Shown: piece by piece, positions 5,989 through 8,633 of the stretch | Position numbering within the stretch: position 1 is the first letter of the stretch | Layout: each line of letters opens with the position of its first letter | Assembly (NCBI GenBank): GCA_021792885.1 | Contig: JAJYTV010000063.1 | Location: forward strand, 1 to 8,633 | Direction: 5' to 3' | Source: Bacillota bacterium | GTDB taxonomy: Bacteria; Bacillota; Sulfobacillia; JAJZYS01; JAJYTV01 | DNA: 8,633 nt | Program-made: the position numbers and the translations under genes | The notes under the pieces: model-generated | Databases searched by the model: none | Seen by the model: only the letters and a program-made list of their open reading frames with translations | Told to the model about the DNA's origin: nothing

Positions 5989-6813
5989 CTATGCGCGCAC
6001 GGCCCGCTGCGGACGGTGCCCGATCCGCAGGTACGCTGCGACCGCTCCGACCAGGAACACGAGGTAGGTGGAGACTTGCAGGAGAGATGGCGCCTCCGCG
6101 TAGCCGAGCAGGCTGTGCAGGATGTCGCCGAGTGCGCTCGACTCGGAAAGGATGCGGCCGCTGTGCCAGACGGCCGTCTGCCAGAAGGCGAGCCAGCCGA
6201 TCGACTGGAACGATTCCACCGCGTCGGCCAGCAGGCCCGCACCGAAGAGGAGCAGCAGCACGCCGAGCACGTTGAAGAACAGGCCGAGCGGCGCACGGCG
6301 GCCGAGGCGGTACACCCAGAAGCTGACGCCGAGGCCCGCCAAGACGCCGAGAAGCGCGCCTGCAAGCAGCGACGCGGCCTGCGCGCGCAGTGCGATGGCC
6401 AGAGTGAAGAACGCCGTCTCCAGCCCTTCGCGACCGACTGTGATGCCGGCGAGCAGCGCCAGCGCCGCGACGGAGGAACGTGTGAGGGCCGCGTCTACCT
6501 TGGCCTCCAGCTCCCGGCGGATGCCGCTGCTCTGCTCCTTCATCCAGAAGCTCATGTAGGTGAGGACGGCGGTCGCAACCAGGTAGGTGCTGCCTTCAAG
6601 GATCGCCTGGATGCGCGAACCGTCGTACTGATGGATCACGTGGAAGCTTACAGCTGCCACCGCCGCATCGACGGCGAGGGCGCTGCCGACGCCCAGCCAG
6701 ACGGCTGCGGCACGGTCGCCGCGGCCGATCCGATGCAGGTACGCGAGGATGATGCCGACGATGAGGCTGGCTTCGAGCGCCTCGCGGAAGAAGATGACGA
6801 ATGCAGGCAGCAC
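5989..6813 (-). CDS. FTR1-family iron permease (EfeU/Ftr1-like)
   Basis: This 274-aa polytopic membrane protein has about seven hydrophobic segments and both REXXE motifs that mark FTR1 iron permeases: REALE near the N terminus (residues 10-14) and REGLE in the fourth helix region (128-132). Their acidic residues bind iron during transport. The chosen start is GTG 6811-6813, giving MLPAFVIFFREALEASL, the usual FTR1 beginning, with GGGGGA 6 nt upstream. An upstream TTG (6841-6843) would add ten residues but lies in the operator-like palindrome and lacks a ribosome site. The gene stands alone: no periplasmic EfeO/EfeB partner is visible downstream, where the strong hairpin and convergent repressor gene follow. 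Iron is the expected substrate; the form (ferrous or ferric) and any partner oxidase are not shown here. Confidence 0.92.
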   Translation of the reverse strand: MLPAFVIFFREALEASLIVGIILAYLHRIGRGDRAAAVWLGVGSALAVDAAVAAVSFHVIHQYDGSRIQAILEGSTYLVATAVLTYMSFWMKEQSSGIRRELEAKVDAALTRSSVAALALLAGITVGREGLETAFFTLAIALRAQAASLLAGALLGVLAGLGVSFWVYRLGRRAPLGLFFNVLGVLLLLFGAGLLADAVESFQSIGWLAFWQTAVWHSGRILSESSALGDILHSLLGYAEAPSLLQVSTYLVFLVGAVAAYLRIGHRPQRAVRA

Positions 6814-6833
6814 GCCGAGTCCCCCAAAATATG

Positions 6834-6854
6834 AGTAACGCAATCAGCATTACT
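6834..6854. promoter_or_regulatory. 21-bp near-perfect palindrome between FTR1 promoter and start (operator-like)
   Basis: AGTAACGC (6834-6841) and GCATTACT (6847-6854) are inverted copies with one mismatch, spaced by AATCA. The dyad lies just downstream of the predicted -10 element and about 21 nt before the FTR1 start, in a locally A+T-rich patch. It does not match the Fur consensus as I know it. It is probably the site of a metal- or redox-responsive repressor, identity unknown. Confidence 0.55.
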
Positions 6855-6855
6855 A

Positions 6856-6884
6856 AACGTATCCGAGAGAGTGGATAGCGTCAA
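6856..6884 (-). promoter_or_regulatory. Predicted FTR1 promoter
   Basis: On the minus strand, TTGACG (6884-6879) is separated by 17 nt from TACGTT (6861-6856), a weak -10 element. The ten bases CCTTGACGCT around the -35 element are identical to those around the -35 of the DUF302 promoter. The leader to the FTR1 GTG would be about 35-40 nt and would contain much of the palindrome. Confidence 0.5.
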
Positions 6885-7201
6885 GGGCGGGCTTGCCTTT
6901 ACACCATATCGCATAGAGGATTTGATACCGTCCCAGCGAAGGTGGCCCTCCTGGCTCACCGAAAAGGTCCTCCCGCGGGTGTTCGAGGTCCTCGAAGGTG
7001 CGATGCGCACCTCTACCAGCCGATATGGCGCGCGATGCTGCCGGGAGGAGGAACTGGCAACCTCCCCAACGACCAGGGGGGAATCATCGAGGCGCTGCGC
7101 GGGCACGATGGCGGCGGTTCGTGAGCACGCACGTGGACCGGGCGATCGAGTAGGGCCGAAGGGGGATGGAGGGAAACCATTGCTAGCCGCCAGCATGCGC
7201 A
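6885..7201. other. Stretch without a recognisable gene
   Basis: No coding region can be supported here. Two short protein-like stretches appear in different plus-strand frames. One, around 6901-6999, contains YRIEDLIPSQRRWPSWL. The other, around 7005-7124, contains HLYQPIWRAML and ends at TGA 7122-7124. Neither has a convincing start or ribosome site, and I recognise neither. They could be pieces of a decayed gene. The stretch contains the palindrome cluster at 6972-7012 and adjoins the dihydrolipoamide dehydrogenase remnant. An in-frame TAG at 7184-7186 closes the remnant's frame upstream. Confidence 0.5.
6972..7012. repeat. Cluster of three neighbouring palindromes
   Basis: CCCGCGGG (6972-6979) is a perfect 8-bp palindrome. 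TTCGAGG-T-CCTCGAA (6982-6996) has perfect 7-bp arms around one base. AGGTGCG-ATG-CGCACCT (6996-7012) has perfect 7-bp arms around three bases and shares base 6996 with its neighbour. Together they cover almost 41 bp of non-coding sequence. They could fold as tandem hairpins in RNA or be protein-binding dyads. No repeat of this unit is seen elsewhere in the window. Confidence 0.5.
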
Positions 7202-7417
7202 GAGCTTGTCGCCGACGAAGAGACAGGGGTGCTGCTCGGTGCCGGCATCTGTGCTGCCCACGCCTCGGACCTGATCGCCGAGATGGCGCTCGCGATCGAG
7301 ATAGGCGCAACCCTCGAGGACGTCGCCTTGACCATCCACAGCCACCCCACATACTCCGAGGCGTGGCACGAAGCAGCGCTCGCCGGGCTCGGAAGCCCGC
7401 TGCACATCGTGAAGTAG
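7202..7417 (+). pseudogene. C-terminal remnant of dihydrolipoamide dehydrogenase (E3)
   Basis: The frame encodes 71 residues and ends at TAG 7415-7417. It matches only the end of the dimerisation domain of E3: ELVADEETGVLLGAG, then SDLIAEMALAIEIGATLEDV, then the catalytic-type HSHPTYSEAWHEAAL and GSPLHIVK. The His and Glu that form the catalytic pair in intact E3 are still present. The FAD- and NAD-binding domains and the rest of the dimer interface are absent. Similarity stops near 7202 and an in-frame TAG lies at 7184-7186. It is therefore a gene truncated at the 5' side by deletion or rearrangement. A GTG at 7229 could be a start only formally: it has no good ribosome site and would yield a fragment unable to bind cofactors. 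The good state of the coding sequence suggests a recent event. Confidence 0.8.
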
Positions 7418-7546
7418 GAGGAGCCCCTGCAGGAAGAACCGCAAGCCGGGCTTAACGGATCGCTACTCGGGACTGCCGCCGCATGCAACCTCGCCGCGTA
7501 GCGGCATCACCGTCTCCAGAGCGTCGGCGTAGCCGTGACCTCGCCC

Positions 7547-7575
7547 TTGCGGAGGCGGTGGTCGGGTAGTAGCAT
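7547..7575 (+). promoter_or_regulatory. Predicted promoter of the APH-like kinase gene
   Basis: TTGCGG (7547-7552) is followed after 17 nt by TAGCAT (7570-7575), the same -10 hexamer as in the DUF302 promoter. Transcription would start near 7582, leaving a short leader of about 24 nt that contains the GGGGAGG ribosome site at 7591-7597. Confidence 0.5.
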
Positions 7576-7605
7576 CCGGAGAAAGGTCTTGGGGAGGTGC
7601 CGCGC

Positions 7606-8607
7606 GTGCTGCGGGAGCCGAAGCCGTTCTGGCGCGAGGTGCCGGACGACGTCAAGGAGGCGATCGAGGAGGTGCTCGGCGCGCCTGTGCGGCGCGCCAT
7701 CCGCGTCTTTGGCGGCTATGGGCCGAGCGCGACCTTCCGCCTCTTCCTCGGGGACGGGCGCACCGTCTTCGTGAAGGGTGCCGGCATCCGCTCGACGGCC
7801 TACCACTGGGAGGTACTGCCGCTGGAGGAACGCGCCTACCGAGAGATCCGGGCCATCCGGCCCTGGGCGCCGCGCTTCTTCGGCGCGGTCCGGCGCGAGG
7901 GGTGGCATCTCCTGCTGCTCGAGGATCTGCGCGGCGCTCGCTTCGTGCCGCCGTGGACCGAGGAACTGGCCGCAGCCGCGGTCGACGACATCGCGGCGCT
8001 GCACTGCGCAGGGATGCGGGACCCCGTCGATCTGCCGCCGCTCGAAGGTGACGTTTTCGCACAGAACTGGCAGGCCGTCGCCCCGGGCGGGCCGGATGAG
8101 GACAACTTTCTCTCGCTTTGCGGGCCGAGGCGCGAAGTCGCGCGCCGCTGGGTGGAGGCCGCGCTGCCAACCCTCGTCGCGCACGAGGCACAGCTCCAGC
8201 GCGAGGACCAGCCGCACGGAATCATCCACTGCGACATCCGCTCGGACAACCTCTGCCTGCGCGACGGGCGACTTGTCCTGTTCGACTGGGCGGCCCTGCG
8301 CCGCGGCCCGCTCGCCTTCGACATCGCGGCATTCCTGCCGAGCCTCGCGGCCGAGGGCGGGACGTCCGCGCCGATCCTCGCGGAGCGGTACGCCGCCGCG
8401 CTCGCCGCACAAGGAGTGGCTCTGCCGCGTTGGCCGATGGCGGCAGCGGTCTGCGCCGTCGCCGGCTATTTCGCATCGCGAGCAGGGCGAGCGGGGATTG
8501 CCGGCTTGCCGAGACTGCGCGCGATCCAGCGCGCACAGCTTCGTGTCGCCCTGCCATGGGCCGCTGCGCTGCTGTCGCTGCCGCAGCCGCCAGAGCTCTG
8601 CGACTAG
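7606..8607 (+). CDS. Aminoglycoside/choline kinase-fold phosphotransferase (APH family)
   Basis: This 333-aa cytosolic protein has the bilobed kinase-like APH fold. The N lobe shows FGGYGPSATFRLFL (about 35-48) and VFVKG with the ATP-binding lysine K57. LLLLEDLRGARF (about 102-113) is the hinge. The catalytic loop is IIHCDIRSDNLCL (206-218), with catalytic D210 and metal-binding N215, and the next metal-binding Asp is in LFDWAAL (D227). All key residues are present. The family phosphorylates hydroxyls on aminoglycosides, choline, homoserine or other small molecules, and members like this one usually cannot be assigned a substrate from sequence. The start chosen is GTG 7606-7608, with GGGGAGG 8 nt upstream. 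GTG 7597-7599 is also in frame but overlaps that ribosome site. It is preceded by its own promoter and appears to be a single gene; a resistance role is possible but not shown. Confidence 0.86.
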   Translation: MLREPKPFWREVPDDVKEAIEEVLGAPVRRAIRVFGGYGPSATFRLFLGDGRTVFVKGAGIRSTAYHWEVLPLEERAYREIRAIRPWAPRFFGAVRREGWHLLLLEDLRGARFVPPWTEELAAAAVDDIAALHCAGMRDPVDLPPLEGDVFAQNWQAVAPGGPDEDNFLSLCGPRREVARRWVEAALPTLVAHEAQLQREDQPHGIIHCDIRSDNLCLRDGRLVLFDWAALRRGPLAFDIAAFLPSLAAEGGTSAPILAERYAAALAAQGVALPRWPMAAAVCAVAGYFASRAGRAGIAGLPRLRAIQRAQLRVALPWAAALLSLPQPPELCD

Positions 8608-8633
8608 CTGATCACCGCACGTGCGTCGGCATG

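Noticed and set aside
5908..6834. Long open frame on the plus strand (308 codons) opposite the FTR1 gene
   Set aside because: Its product is rich in Arg, Glu, Gln and Ala without any domain. The opposite strand encodes a clear FTR1 permease with both REXXE motifs.
6841..6843. TTG start for the FTR1 gene
   Set aside because: It lies inside the operator-like palindrome near the predicted transcription start, has no ribosome site, and would add ten residues not typical of the family.
6648..7352. Minus-strand open frame of 234 codons across the non-coding stretch
   Set aside because: It overlaps the FTR1 start and promoter and runs antisense to the E3 remnant. Its product shows no domain, being Ser/Arg-rich.
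7493..7505. GCCGC-GTA-GCGGC inverted repeat downstream of the E3 remnant
   Set aside because: It has only five base pairs, is expected by chance in such G+C-rich DNA, and has no T tract.
7507..7575. Short minus-strand coding piece ending in TPTLWRR
   Set aside because: Its end looks protein-like, but there is no recognisable family. The bases form the promoter and leader of the APH-like gene on the plus strand.

Overview
This is a gene-dense bacterial chromosomal window, high in G+C by eye. GTG and TTG starts are common, and most genes have strong purine-rich ribosome binding sites. Genes run on both strands. It carries no rRNA, tRNA, CRISPR array or recognisable insertion sequence. The host is uncertain. 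A complete LiaF-LiaS-LiaR-type three-component system and AGGAGG-like ribosome sites fit a high-G+C member of the Bacillota or a related deep lineage (Chloroflexota-like), but the sequence does not settle this.

Layout. Positions 2-919 (+) hold most of a BadF/N-acetylglucosamine-kinase-like ATPase, cut at its 5' end by the window edge. Converging on it, and read on the minus strand from 4124 down to 894, is a five-gene cluster joined by overlaps or gaps of 2-4 nt: an unrecognised 63-aa protein, a LiaF-like membrane protein, a NarL-class histidine kinase, its LuxR/NarL response regulator, and a RimJ/RimL-like acetyltransferase. This looks like one transcript for a cell-envelope stress response. 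Upstream on the same strand (4276-5088) is a class III extradiol dioxygenase/MEMO-like protein, followed by a terminator-like hairpin. A second hairpin lies in the leader of the 63-aa gene.

Divergent from the dioxygenase, 5243-5903 (+) is a two-gene unit encoding a DUF302 protein and a CsoR/RcnR/FrmR-family repressor. Its promoter overlaps a CsoR-like operator, so autoregulation is likely. The repressor keeps the first conserved cysteine but has Gln at the positions of the usual His and Cys ligands, so its signal is not obvious. A strong 12-bp hairpin at 5919-5945 separates it from a convergent FTR1-type iron permease (5989-6813, -). The permease promoter is followed by a 21-bp near-perfect palindrome that looks like an operator.

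From about 6885 to 7546 there is no intact gene. This stretch holds three neighbouring palindromes (6972-7012) and the C-terminal 71 codons of a dihydrolipoamide dehydrogenase (7202-7417), a remnant of a deleted gene. The window ends with a promoter and a complete APH/choline-kinase-fold phosphotransferase (7606-8607, +).

The most interesting points are the DUF302-repressor pair with its atypical sensor and likely operator, the FTR1 palindrome, the small protein fused by overlap to the LiaFSR-like operon, and the decayed region around 6885-7546.
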